Shown here: positions 1 to 6,393 of the stretch, one piece after another
How positions within the stretch are numbered: position 1 is the first letter of the stretch
Layout of the letters: each line of letters begins with the position of its first letter
Source of the DNA: Anaerolineales bacterium UBA6128
Lineage (GTDB): Bacteria > Chloroflexota > Anaerolineae > UBA1429
DNA: 10,598 nucleotides
Reading direction: 5' to 3'
Assembly (NCBI GenBank): GCA_002423325.1
Contig: DIVQ01000176.1
Location: 1-10,598 of the forward strand
Made by a program: the position numbers and the translations under genes
The notes under the pieces: model-generated
Databases searched by the model: none
Seen by the model: only the letters and a program-made list of their open reading frames with translations
What the model was told of the DNA's origin: nothing

Positions 1-1376
1 GCATGGTGCACCAGCACTTTATGCTCGTGCCCGTCTTCACCGTTACCGAGAACGTGATGCTGGGCGTGGAGTCCATGCAGTACGGTGTCCTGCTCGACCG
101 CCGAAAGGCCGCGCAGAGGATTCGGGACATCTCCGACCAGTACAAACTGGAAGTGGATCCGGACGCATACATCCGAGACCTGGCCGTGGGCGTTCAGCAG
201 CGCGTCGAAATCATCAAGGTCCTATACCGCAATGCCGACATCCTCATCCTGGACGAGCCCACCGCCGTGCTCACCCCGCAGGAAGTGGAGGAACTATTCA
301 AGATCATCCATTCTCTGCGCGAGCAGGGAAAGTCCATCATCTTCATCACGCACAAACTCAAAGAAGTGATGGCTGTCGCTGACCGCATCACCGTACTTCG
401 CCAGGGCCGCGCAGTGGGAACCACAACCCCGTCAGAAGCCTCCCTGGAGAAACTGGCCCAGATGATGGTCGGGCGTGATGTGGAACTGGTCTGCAAGAAG
501 GAAGAGGCGACACCTGGGGACACTATCCTAGAAGTGGACAACCTGCAGGTGCTCGACCGACGCGGGAATTCTGCTGTGCGCGGTGTTTCGTTTGAAGTTC
601 GGACGGGCGAAATCTTGGGCGTGGCAGGCGTGCAGGGGAACGGACAGACGGAGTTGGTGCGCGCCCTGACAGGGCTTGCGCCGGTAGAGGATGGGCACAT
701 TCGTGTCAATGGCGTGGACATAACCAATGCCAAGCCACGCAAGATACTGGAGCAAGGGGTGGCGCACGTGCCCGAAGACCGCCAGAAGGATGGCCTCGTC
801 CTCAAGCACCCGGTGCACGATAATCTGGTCTTGAACACCTATTACCACCCGCCTTTCGCAAAGGGGGCCAACCTCCAGTTTGAGGAAATCTATGCGGCGG
901 CGGCGGATCGGGCCTACCAGTTCGACATCCGCACCCCCAGCATCTTCGTGCCCGCCAACACGCTTTCGGGCGGCAACCAGCAGAAGGTCATTGTGGCGCG
1001 CGAGTTCTCCAGACCCATACGGCTGCTCATCGCATCTCAGCCGACGCGCGGCCTGGACGTGGGCTCGATCGAGTACATCCACCACCGCATCGTGGAAGAG
1101 CGCGACCACGGCGCAGGCATCCTGCTCATCTCGCCCGAACTGGACGAGATCATGAGCCTGTCCGATCGCATCGCCGTGATGTATCACGGCAAGATTATGG
1201 CCATCCTGCCCGCACAGAGCGTGACCCGTGAGCAGCTGGGGCTGCTGATGGCCGGCGTGCCCTCGGAGCAGGTGCTGGATGCACCCGGGGACGGCCCGAT
1301 CGCGGTTGGCGCGCCCGAGCCGTGTGACGCTGCGCCTGCGGCCACCTCGCAGGAGAAGGGGGCTTCCGTTGCCTGA
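1..1376 (+). CDS. Nucleoside/BMP-type ABC importer ATP-binding protein (two NBDs), 5'-truncated
   Basis: Cytoplasmic ATPase that powers the membrane importer encoded by the next two genes. The gene runs off the left edge. The first Met seen, in MVHQHF, is not the start but the Q-loop of the first nucleotide-binding domain, so the Walker A and roughly the first 80 residues are missing. Counting from that Met, domain 1 has the signature LAVGVQQ (60-66), Walker B ILILDE (80-85) and H-loop ITHKL (115-119). Domain 2 has a degenerate P-loop GVQGNGQTE (209-217) without GK[S/T], the signature LSGGNQQK (321-328), and LLIASQPTRGLDVG, where Ser-Gln replaces the usual Walker B Asp-Glu; its H-loop is ISPEL. 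This asymmetry is usual for NupO/YufO and sugar (RbsA/MglA-like) ATPases. The C-terminal 40 residues are an Ala/Pro-rich tail. The gene overlaps the next by 8 nt. Nucleoside or BMP-type import is inferred from the paired permeases; the substrate is not shown. Confidence 0.93.
   Translation, partial: MVHQHFMLVPVFTVTENVMLGVESMQYGVLLDRRKAAQRIRDISDQYKLEVDPDAYIRDLAVGVQQRVEIIKVLYRNADILILDEPTAVLTPQEVEELFKIIHSLREQGKSIIFITHKLKEVMAVADRITVLRQGRAVGTTTPSEASLEKLAQMMVGRDVELVCKKEEATPGDTILEVDNLQVLDRRGNSAVRGVSFEVRTGEILGVAGVQGNGQTELVRALTGLAPVEDGHIRVNGVDITNAKPRKILEQGVAHVPEDRQKDGLVLKHPVHDNLVLNTYYHPPFAKGANLQFEEIYAAAADRAYQFDIRTPSIFVPANTLSGGNQQKVIVAREFSRPIRLLIASQPTRGLDVGSIEYIHHRIVEERDHGAGILLISPELDEIMSLSDRIAVMYHGKIMAILPAQSVTREQLGLLMAGVPSEQVLDAPGDGPIAVGAPEPCDAAPAATSQEKGASVA
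1351..1361 (+). promoter_or_regulatory. Ribosome binding site setting the TTG start of the first permease
   Basis: The purine run AGGAGAAGGGG lies inside the end of the ATPase gene and finishes 7 nt before TTG at 1369. It is the only strong Shine-Dalgarno near the ATPase stop codon. It supports a TTG start over the ATG at 1279, which lies 98 nt inside the ATPase gene. Confidence 0.65.
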
Positions 1377-2613
1377 GCTGTTGACCTCTCGTGACACGGC
1401 GCCACCGGCCGACCCGGACGACAGCTCGCGCTCGCATCGCCTCTGGGCGGCGATCAAGGTGCCGCTGCTGGCCATCATCACCGCCCTGTTGCTGAGCGGC
1501 CTGCTCGTCGTCGTCACCGACACACGCGTATACGAGGCGTTTGGCCAGAGCTTTGCAGCCGGCGTGCGCGAGTCCGTACGCGTCCTGCTTGTCACCTACG
1601 GCGCACTTTTCGAGGGCTCGATCGGCAACCCGGCGAGCATGATCCGCGCGCTGGCGGCATGGATCGGCGGCGACGGTTCGCAGATGTCGCTGGCTTTCTA
1701 CCCCCTGAGCGAGAGCCTGGTCACAGCCACGCCCTACATCCTGGTCGGCCTGGCAGTCGCGCTCGGCTTTCGTGCGGGCATGTTCAACATTGGCGCTGAG
1801 GGGCAATACGTCATCGGCGGCCTGGCGTCGGTATTTGTGGGCTACAGCCTGAAGGGCTTGCCCACGCTCATCCATCTGCCGCTGATGTTGCTGGCCGGCG
1901 TCGTAGGGGGCGGCCTGTGGGGCGCCATCCCCGGCCTGCTGCGCGCTACCACGGGTGCGCACGAAGTCATCAACACGATCATGATGAACTATATCGCGTT
2001 TTCGCTCAGCGACTGGCTGCTCAACGGCCCGATGAAGCGCGAGGGCTTCCGCCCCATCACGCCCGAAATCCAGCCCGGGGCCGTCCTGCCATCGCTTTTC
2101 CCGCCGCCGATCCGGTTCCACGCTGGTTTCTTCCTGGCGCTGGCCTGCGCTGCGCTGGTCTATTGGCTGCTGTTCCGCACCACGACCGGATTCAGCCTGC
2201 GCACTGTGGGCGCCAACCCCCACGCCGCGCGCTACGCGGGCATCAATATAGTGGGCAGCATGGTGCTCGCGATGTTCCTGAGCGGGGGCCTGGCGGGCCT
2301 CGCCGCGGCCACTGACATCAGCGGACTGCTCCGCTATATGCCCAACGCATTCTCGGCGGGCTACGGGTTCGACTCGATCGCACTGGCCCTGCTGGGGCGC
2401 AGCCATCCGGTGGGCGTGGTGCTGGCCGCGCTGCTGTTTGGCTTTTTGCGAGCGGGCGCCTCGCGCATGCAGTCAGTGGCTCGCGTACCGGTCGATATCA
2501 TCTCGATACTGCAGGCCATGGTCATCGTCTTTATCGCGGCCCCGGAGATCATCCGCTACATCTACCGCCTGCGCACCGACCACGAGGCCGTCGCACGGGA
2601 GGCCGCACTATGA
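1369..2613 (+). CDS. ABC importer inner-membrane permease, BPD_transp_2 family (NupP/YufP-like)
   Basis: One of the two membrane subunits of the importer; it forms half of the substrate channel. From the TTG at 1369 it is 414 aa. The first 24 residues are polar and cytoplasmic, followed by a membrane helix at about 31-50 and a short linker. The conserved core then runs from about 115 to 400 with many hydrophobic helices. Family hallmarks are FRAGMFNIGAEGQY (134-147), which is the permease signature, GAHEVINTIMMNYIA (196-210) facing the ATPase, and TVGANPHAARYAGI (279-292). The same motifs occur in the nucleoside permeases NupP/YufP and in the BmpC/PnrC group. The start was chosen on the Shine-Dalgarno at 1351-1361 and the 8-nt overlap with the ATPase gene, which implies translational coupling. 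An upstream ATG at 1279 would add 30 Arg-rich residues encoded inside the ATPase gene and is less likely. Substrate inferred only by family. Confidence 0.92.
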   Translation: MPELLTSRDTAPPADPDDSSRSHRLWAAIKVPLLAIITALLLSGLLVVVTDTRVYEAFGQSFAAGVRESVRVLLVTYGALFEGSIGNPASMIRALAAWIGGDGSQMSLAFYPLSESLVTATPYILVGLAVALGFRAGMFNIGAEGQYVIGGLASVFVGYSLKGLPTLIHLPLMLLAGVVGGGLWGAIPGLLRATTGAHEVINTIMMNYIAFSLSDWLLNGPMKREGFRPITPEIQPGAVLPSLFPPPIRFHAGFFLALACAALVYWLLFRTTTGFSLRTVGANPHAARYAGINIVGSMVLAMFLSGGLAGLAAATDISGLLRYMPNAFSAGYGFDSIALALLGRSHPVGVVLAALLFGFLRAGASRMQSVARVPVDIISILQAMVIVFIAAPEIIRYIYRLRTDHEAVAREAAL

Positions 2614-3929
2614 GCGCCATGCGACAAATCGCCCGAGGCGAGGCGCAGCAGAAAGGGCGCGGCATCAGCGCGTCAACGACCCTCATCGATCCGCAAGCCC
2701 GGCGGCGCAGCCGCACCATGGGCATCCTGCTGATCCTGATCGGCCTGGCGATCTACCTGTTCTTTGTCCGCACTTCTGAAGCAGGCCTCACAACCGCCTT
2801 TGGCCTCAACCCCGGACGCCAGACCGCCGCCATGGAGGTCCCGGACCTGGTGCTGCCGGTGCTGCCCAGCCTCTACTTTATGGCTATCGCGTCGATTTGC
2901 ATCGGCGTCTTCCAACTGGCGCGCGGCTGGGGCAGGGCCGAGGGCTCCATGCTGGGGCTGGTAGCCCTTTTCCTGACCATGGCGTTCCTGACCTGGGCGG
3001 GCAAGGGCAAAAGCCTCAACCTCATCGGCATCCTGGAGACGACTCTGCAGCGCGCAACCCCCATCGCGCTGGCTGCGCTGAGCGGCGTGCTGTGCGAGCG
3101 TTCCGGCATCGTCAACATTGCCATCGAAGGCATGATGCTCACGGCGGCGGCCACATCGGCCCTGGTGGGCAGCCTGACACACAGCATCTGGATCGGGTTG
3201 ATCGCGTCACTGCTGATGGCCGGCCTGCTGGGCCTGCTGCTGGCGGTGCTGTCTGTGCGCTTCAAGGTTAACCAGGTGATCAGCGGAACGGCCATCAACA
3301 TCCTGGCCACCGGCGTCACCAGTTACGTCAGCGCGCGCTACATGCAGCCCAACCAGGCGCTGAACAACCCCGGCAAGTTTCCCAACCTGCCCATCCCGCT
3401 GCTCTCGCGCATCCCGGTGCTGGGCCCCATCTTTTTTGAGACCAACATCCTGGTCTACCTGATGCTCTTCTTGCTGGTGCTCATCCACGTGATGCTCTAC
3501 TATACGCGGTGGGGCCTGCGGACCCGCGCGATCGGGGAGCATCCGCACGCGGCGGCCACGCTGGGGATAGACGTCATTCGCATGCGCTACACCAACGTGG
3601 CGCTCGGTGGAATGGTGGCGGGGCTGGGGGGCGCATTCCTGGTGCTTGGCTCGGTACCACGCTTTGACGAATTGATGACCGCTGGCAAGGGCTTTATCGG
3701 GCTGGCCGCGCTGATCTTTGGCAAATGGAACCCGTTCGGAGCCTTTGGCGCGTCGCTGATCTTTGGCTTTACCGACACGCTGCAGGCCAAACTGCAGATC
3801 CTTGAGGTGCCGATCCCGTCTCAGTTCATGCGCATGCTGCCGTACCTGATCACGATGGTCGTGCTGGCAGGCGTGGTTGGCCGTGCGCAAGCCCCGGCGG
3901 CCGAGGGCCAGCCCTACGAAAAGCAATAG
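2610..3929 (+). CDS. ABC importer inner-membrane permease, BPD_transp_2 family (NupQ/YufQ-like), with N-terminal membrane extension
   Basis: Second membrane subunit of the importer, 439 aa. The ATG shares an ATGA with the stop codon of the first permease, and a GGGAGG at 2597-2602 sits 7 nt before it. Core motifs are CERSGIVNIAIEGMM (162-176), the permease signature, KVNQVISGTAINILATG (219-235), TRWGLRTRAIGEHPHAAATLGI (299-320) and GKGFIGLAALIFGKWNP (359-375). These match the YufQ/NupQ half of nucleoside importers. Usual members are about 300-320 aa. Here about 130 extra residues precede the core: a basic cytoplasmic segment (1-35) and three hydrophobic stretches at about 37-53, 82-105 and 113-130. 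The short C-terminal tail is polar. No terminator is visible after the stop codon; the next gene converges 26 nt later. The operon order ATPase-permease-permease is standard for this family; no binding protein follows, so it may lie upstream of the window. Confidence 0.92.
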   Translation: MSAMRQIARGEAQQKGRGISASTTLIDPQARRRSRTMGILLILIGLAIYLFFVRTSEAGLTTAFGLNPGRQTAAMEVPDLVLPVLPSLYFMAIASICIGVFQLARGWGRAEGSMLGLVALFLTMAFLTWAGKGKSLNLIGILETTLQRATPIALAALSGVLCERSGIVNIAIEGMMLTAAATSALVGSLTHSIWIGLIASLLMAGLLGLLLAVLSVRFKVNQVISGTAINILATGVTSYVSARYMQPNQALNNPGKFPNLPIPLLSRIPVLGPIFFETNILVYLMLFLLVLIHVMLYYTRWGLRTRAIGEHPHAAATLGIDVIRMRYTNVALGGMVAGLGGAFLVLGSVPRFDELMTAGKGFIGLAALIFGKWNPFGAFGASLIFGFTDTLQAKLQILEVPIPSQFMRMLPYLITMVVLAGVVGRAQAPAAEGQPYEKQ

Positions 3930-3955
3930 GCGCGGCTGAACGCGGCGCTAGCCTG

Positions 3956-4771
3956 CTACTGCCGCCACCAGTCCGCGCAGTTGCGCGGATCCATCCAGCC
4001 ACCGCAATCGCGGATCGACAGCCCCAGGGCGGTTCCCCTGGCGCGCGCGAACGGCTGCCCGGCGCGCAGAGCGGGCAACTGATCCCGGCCGGCCGCTTCG
4101 AGCGTGTTGTACAGCGCCAACAGCGCGGGATCGACCCACACCCCCTGCAAATGCAGTGTATAGCCGTACAGCACATTGTCCTCGCGCGTGTACTTGAGCG
4201 TGATCCAATCCTCGCCCGCGTACAGAACCAGCACTTCAAGGCCTTGATCCCCGTCGATCTCGTACCCGGAGGGCGGCACGCTCAGGATCTCGCAAGGCGT
4301 CGTCGCCAGCGTGACGAACGACGGTCCCCAGGTGTTCTCCACAGCAGTCGCCGGTCGATCGCGATTCCAGTCCCACTGGTAGATCCAGTACACACCCAGA
4401 ACCGTCGGCTTGCGGTGGTCCGCGAACAGGCCGCGCAACTGCGGCGCCTTGGCGTCATCGGGCCGGGTGTAGCAGTTGTCGATCAGGCCGACATACTGGC
4501 CGACGGCGGCCGTGTAGCCGCGCAGCGCAGGGTTGAGGTCCGGATGCTCGGCCGCCGGCGCCACCGTAGGCGCGCCGTTCACCGTCAGGCTGCAATACGA
4601 CTGATCCGGAAGTGAGTCACACTCGTCTGCTGGCGGTGCGGGAGCCCCGGCGACCAGCGGCACGTAGGTGGTGTGCGCGCGCACTCGCCCGCCGTACGAC
4701 CAGAGCGGGCTTGCCACCAGAAAGAGCGCCAATAGCGCAATCGCGAATCTCAGACAAAGACCGAGCCGCAT
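3956..4771 (-). CDS. Secreted cysteine-containing protein with YVPLV box and C-terminal MDPR-DWW module, function unknown
   Basis: A 271-aa protein with a clear Sec signal peptide: basic start, hydrophobic core at about 9-24, and a likely cut after VRA at 32. The mature part starts with TTYVPLV, then an Ala/Pro linker. It has six cysteines (51, 60, 100, 160, 256, 265), an even number consistent with disulfides outside the cell. The body contains GVYWIYQWDWN (126-136), ITLKYTREDNVLYGYTLHL (190-208), DPALLALY (214-221), LRAGQPFARARGTALG (235-250) and a terminal MDPRNCADWW (260-269). From memory, the blocks KYTREDN, LRAGQP and FMDPRS..DWW recur in secreted Chloroflexota proteins of unknown role. 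No catalytic motif is recognised. The start was chosen because GGAGG sits 5 nt upstream and the signal peptide then begins at residue 1. The frame stays open to a TTG at 4843, but that extension covers the -10 box. It stands alone and converges with the importer operon. Confidence 0.8.
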   Translation of the reverse strand: MRLGLCLRFAIALLALFLVASPLWSYGGRVRAHTTYVPLVAGAPAPPADECDSLPDQSYCSLTVNGAPTVAPAAEHPDLNPALRGYTAAVGQYVGLIDNCYTRPDDAKAPQLRGLFADHRKPTVLGVYWIYQWDWNRDRPATAVENTWGPSFVTLATTPCEILSVPPSGYEIDGDQGLEVLVLYAGEDWITLKYTREDNVLYGYTLHLQGVWVDPALLALYNTLEAAGRDQLPALRAGQPFARARGTALGLSIRDCGGWMDPRNCADWWRQ

Positions 4772-4775
4772 CCAT

Positions 4776-4781
4776 TCCTCC
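4776..4781 (-). promoter_or_regulatory. Ribosome binding site of the secreted protein
   Basis: GGAGGA on the minus strand, ending 4 nt before the ATG at 4771. It fixes the start at the Met that opens the signal peptide rather than at the TTG 24 codons upstream. Confidence 0.7.
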
Positions 4782-4831
4782 GCACGATAGCGCCTCGGCG
4801 CGGGCCGGTGCCACAGCCGAGCATGGGTACG

Positions 4832-4840
4832 ATTATAGCA
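4832..4840 (-). promoter_or_regulatory. Extended -10 promoter element for the secreted protein
   Basis: The minus strand reads TGCTATAAT, a perfect extended -10 (TGnTATAAT). The region 17 nt upstream is G/C-rich with no good -35, as is tolerated for extended -10 promoters. Transcription would start near 4825, giving a leader of about 55 nt before the ATG at 4771. Inferred from consensus match only. Confidence 0.6.
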
Positions 4841-4876
4841 CAACTCGCGTGTGCGCCCCCCGGGCGCATCTCGCAG

Positions 4877-4904
4877 TTGATAATCGCTGTGTCGCCTCTA
4901 TACT
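4877..4904 (+). promoter_or_regulatory. Sigma-70-type promoter for the barrel protein gene
   Basis: TTGATA (4877-4882) and TATACT (4899-4904) are separated by 16 nt; each hexamer matches consensus at 5 of 6 positions. Transcription would start near 4911 and give a leader of about 73 nt before GTG at 4984. It is divergent from the extended -10 at 4832-4840, with predicted start points about 85 nt apart. Confidence 0.65.
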
Positions 4905-4926
4905 CTTGCCTGAACCAGCCCAACGC

Positions 4927-4951
4927 CGGGCAAGTACGCGTGGGGTGCCCG
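4927..4951 (+). repeat. Inverted repeat in the leader of the barrel protein gene
   Basis: CGGGCA (4927-4932) and TGCCCG (4946-4951) form a perfect 6-bp inverted repeat around a 13-nt loop, downstream of the predicted start of transcription and 19 nt before the ribosome binding site. It could be a leader hairpin or an operator; in GC-rich DNA it may also be chance. Confidence 0.3.
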
Positions 4952-4970
4952 ACATCCCGATTAGCACTGC

Positions 4971-4976
4971 GGAGGA
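4971..4976 (+). promoter_or_regulatory. Ribosome binding site setting the GTG start of the barrel protein
   Basis: GGAGGA lies 7 nt before GTG at 4984. It is the strongest Shine-Dalgarno downstream of the promoter at 4877-4904, and the protein then opens with a plausible first beta strand (MKLWMDV). Confidence 0.7.
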
Positions 4977-4983
4977 CGTCAAC

Positions 4984-6351
4984 GTGAAGCTCTGGATGGA
5001 CGTGATGCGCGATCTCGAGTACCTGCTGGTCGACTACCAGCCCATCCTGGATGCCTGGGAAGCGGGCGGCGTGGACGGGCTGGTGATCGGCCCAATGGTC
5101 TTTGCGTCAGACAAGCTGGTGCTGGGCACACACGTGGTCGGGTCGGGCAGCGCGCCACAGGCGACGTTCGCCCCCAACCCGCGGGTCTACGCCGCCCTGG
5201 GCGTGGAGCCGCCGCCGGCGCCCGCCGATGCCAGCCCGGACAAGCGCGCCCGGCTGGAGCGCGTGCTGACCGACATCAAGCAGCGCGGCTGGAGCCTGTT
5301 CATCTTCCAGGCCTGCTCGGGCGCGGGACCCGGCGGCGACGGACCGCTGCTGGCCGACGCACGCAGCCAAGCAGCCTACTGCGCACGCACCATCGACACG
5401 CTCGAGCACTATCCGATGGCTGACGGCGCCATCATGGATGGCCCTGAGTGGGGCTATGAGATCGCGCCGCATCACCAGAACTATCGCTCCTACGTTTTCA
5501 ACGATCTGCCCGAGCGCGTTTCGGGTCTGTGCACGGCGCTGGGCTACGACTATGCCGCCCTGGTGGGGGCGAAGGAGCGCCTGTACGCACGCCTGCATCA
5601 ACTGGACGCCCGCGTTGTGGCGCAATATGCCGGCGGAGGCTGGTTCGGCGCCTCCGCGCTGCTGGGCAATGATCCCGACCTACTGCAGTGGCTGCGTTTT
5701 CGCTGCGACGCAATGACGCGCTTCTTCCGCGGCGTCCGCGACTGCGTTGATGCGCAGATGAGCCGGGTGGTCAAGCTCGGTGTCGGCCCGCGCACTGCGG
5801 CCTTTGCGCCGTTGGTCGGCTATGACATGCCGCGGCTTGCCGCCTTCCTCGACATCCTCCTGCCCAAGCACTATTTCTGGCACAACGGCTTTGACGGTCT
5901 GATCGGTACAGTGGGCCGTTACGTAGAGACGCTGACCCTCTGGAACCCCGGCCTCAGCGACGCCGACGCGCTGGCGGTCGTAGAGTCGCTGTTCGGCCTG
6001 GCTCTGCCGGACGTGCAGGACCGCGACGACCTGGTGCAAGCGTTAAGCCCGGCCTTTTGCGAGCAAATCGTGGCGCGCGAGACGCGCCGCGCCCTGGCAG
6101 CCGTCGACGACCCGGCACGCATCGTGCCCTGGGTAGACGCGGGACGGTTCCCGCACGACGGCGACCCGATGTCGGCCGGCGACCTGCGCGGCGTGCTGCG
6201 GGCTGCCGAGGCCGCCGGTCTGCAGCGCTTCCTGTACCACCACGCGGGCAACCTCACCGCCAGCGAATGGGGCGTGATGAGCGCAATCTGCGGGCAGCCC
6301 TGGCGCCCGCTGGAGAGCCCCTTCCGCCCCGCCGACCAACTGGTGCTGTAG
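4984..6351 (+). CDS. Putative TIM-barrel, glycoside-hydrolase-like protein of unknown function
   Basis: A 455-aa protein with no signal peptide and no membrane helix, so probably cytoplasmic. I do not recognise a named family. Short hydrophobic strands often ending in acidic or aromatic residues recur: KLWMDV (2-7), GLVIGPM (32-38), WSLFIFQA (103-110), GAIMDGPEWGYE (148-159), VKLGVGPRT (263-271), DILLPKHYFWHNG (290-302), IVPWVDAGRF (380-389) and RFLYHHAGNLTASEW (415-429). This spacing fits an eight-stranded beta/alpha barrel, and the final strand followed by LTASEW resembles the end of sugar-acting barrels. D152 and E155 in DGPEWG, and D385, are candidate catalytic acids; this is inference. 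The frame is open upstream to 4612, but that stretch is antisense to the secreted protein gene and crosses the promoter; the GTG with GGAGGA is preferred. It has its own predicted promoter and looks monocistronic, converging with the M81 gene. Confidence 0.75.
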   Translation: MKLWMDVMRDLEYLLVDYQPILDAWEAGGVDGLVIGPMVFASDKLVLGTHVVGSGSAPQATFAPNPRVYAALGVEPPPAPADASPDKRARLERVLTDIKQRGWSLFIFQACSGAGPGGDGPLLADARSQAAYCARTIDTLEHYPMADGAIMDGPEWGYEIAPHHQNYRSYVFNDLPERVSGLCTALGYDYAALVGAKERLYARLHQLDARVVAQYAGGGWFGASALLGNDPDLLQWLRFRCDAMTRFFRGVRDCVDAQMSRVVKLGVGPRTAAFAPLVGYDMPRLAAFLDILLPKHYFWHNGFDGLIGTVGRYVETLTLWNPGLSDADALAVVESLFGLALPDVQDRDDLVQALSPAFCEQIVARETRRALAAVDDPARIVPWVDAGRFPHDGDPMSAGDLRGVLRAAEAAGLQRFLYHHAGNLTASEWGVMSAICGQPWRPLESPFRPADQLVL

Positions 6352-6370
6352 CACGTGCGACGCCTGGATG

Positions 6371-6393
6371 GCCCTGATACGCACGCTCAGGGC
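6371..6393. terminator. Bidirectional terminator-like inverted repeat between convergent genes
   Basis: GCCCTGA (6371-6377) and TCAGGGC (6387-6393) are a perfect 7-bp inverted repeat with a 9-nt loop. The right arm contains the stop codon of the minus-strand M81 gene. No T-run follows on either strand, so it is not a classic intrinsic terminator. Its position between two convergent stop codons still suggests a transcript-end hairpin for both. Confidence 0.5.

Noticed and set aside
1279..1368. Upstream ATG start for the first permease
   Set aside because: Would add 30 Arg-rich residues encoded inside the ATPase gene; the TTG at 1369 has a better Shine-Dalgarno and a normal short overlap.
1195..2406. 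403-aa minus-strand open frame across the ATPase/permease junction
   Set aside because: Lies opposite two conserved genes; Gln/Arg/Ala-rich with no motifs.
3930..3955. Terminator between the permease and the secreted protein gene
   Set aside because: Only short 3-4 bp GC palindromes such as GCTAGC; no real stem or T-run.
4772..4843. N-terminal extension of the secreted protein to a TTG
   Set aside because: The extension overlaps the -10 box and would bury the signal peptide behind 24 residues.
4612..4983. N-terminal extension of the barrel protein
   Set aside because: Runs antisense to the secreted protein gene and across both promoters, and is Arg/Ala-rich; GTG at 4984 has GGAGGA 7 nt upstream.
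6351..6358. GCACGTGC palindrome as an operator
   Set aside because: Eight-base palindromes are frequent in GC-rich DNA, and this one lies after a stop codon with no promoter nearby.
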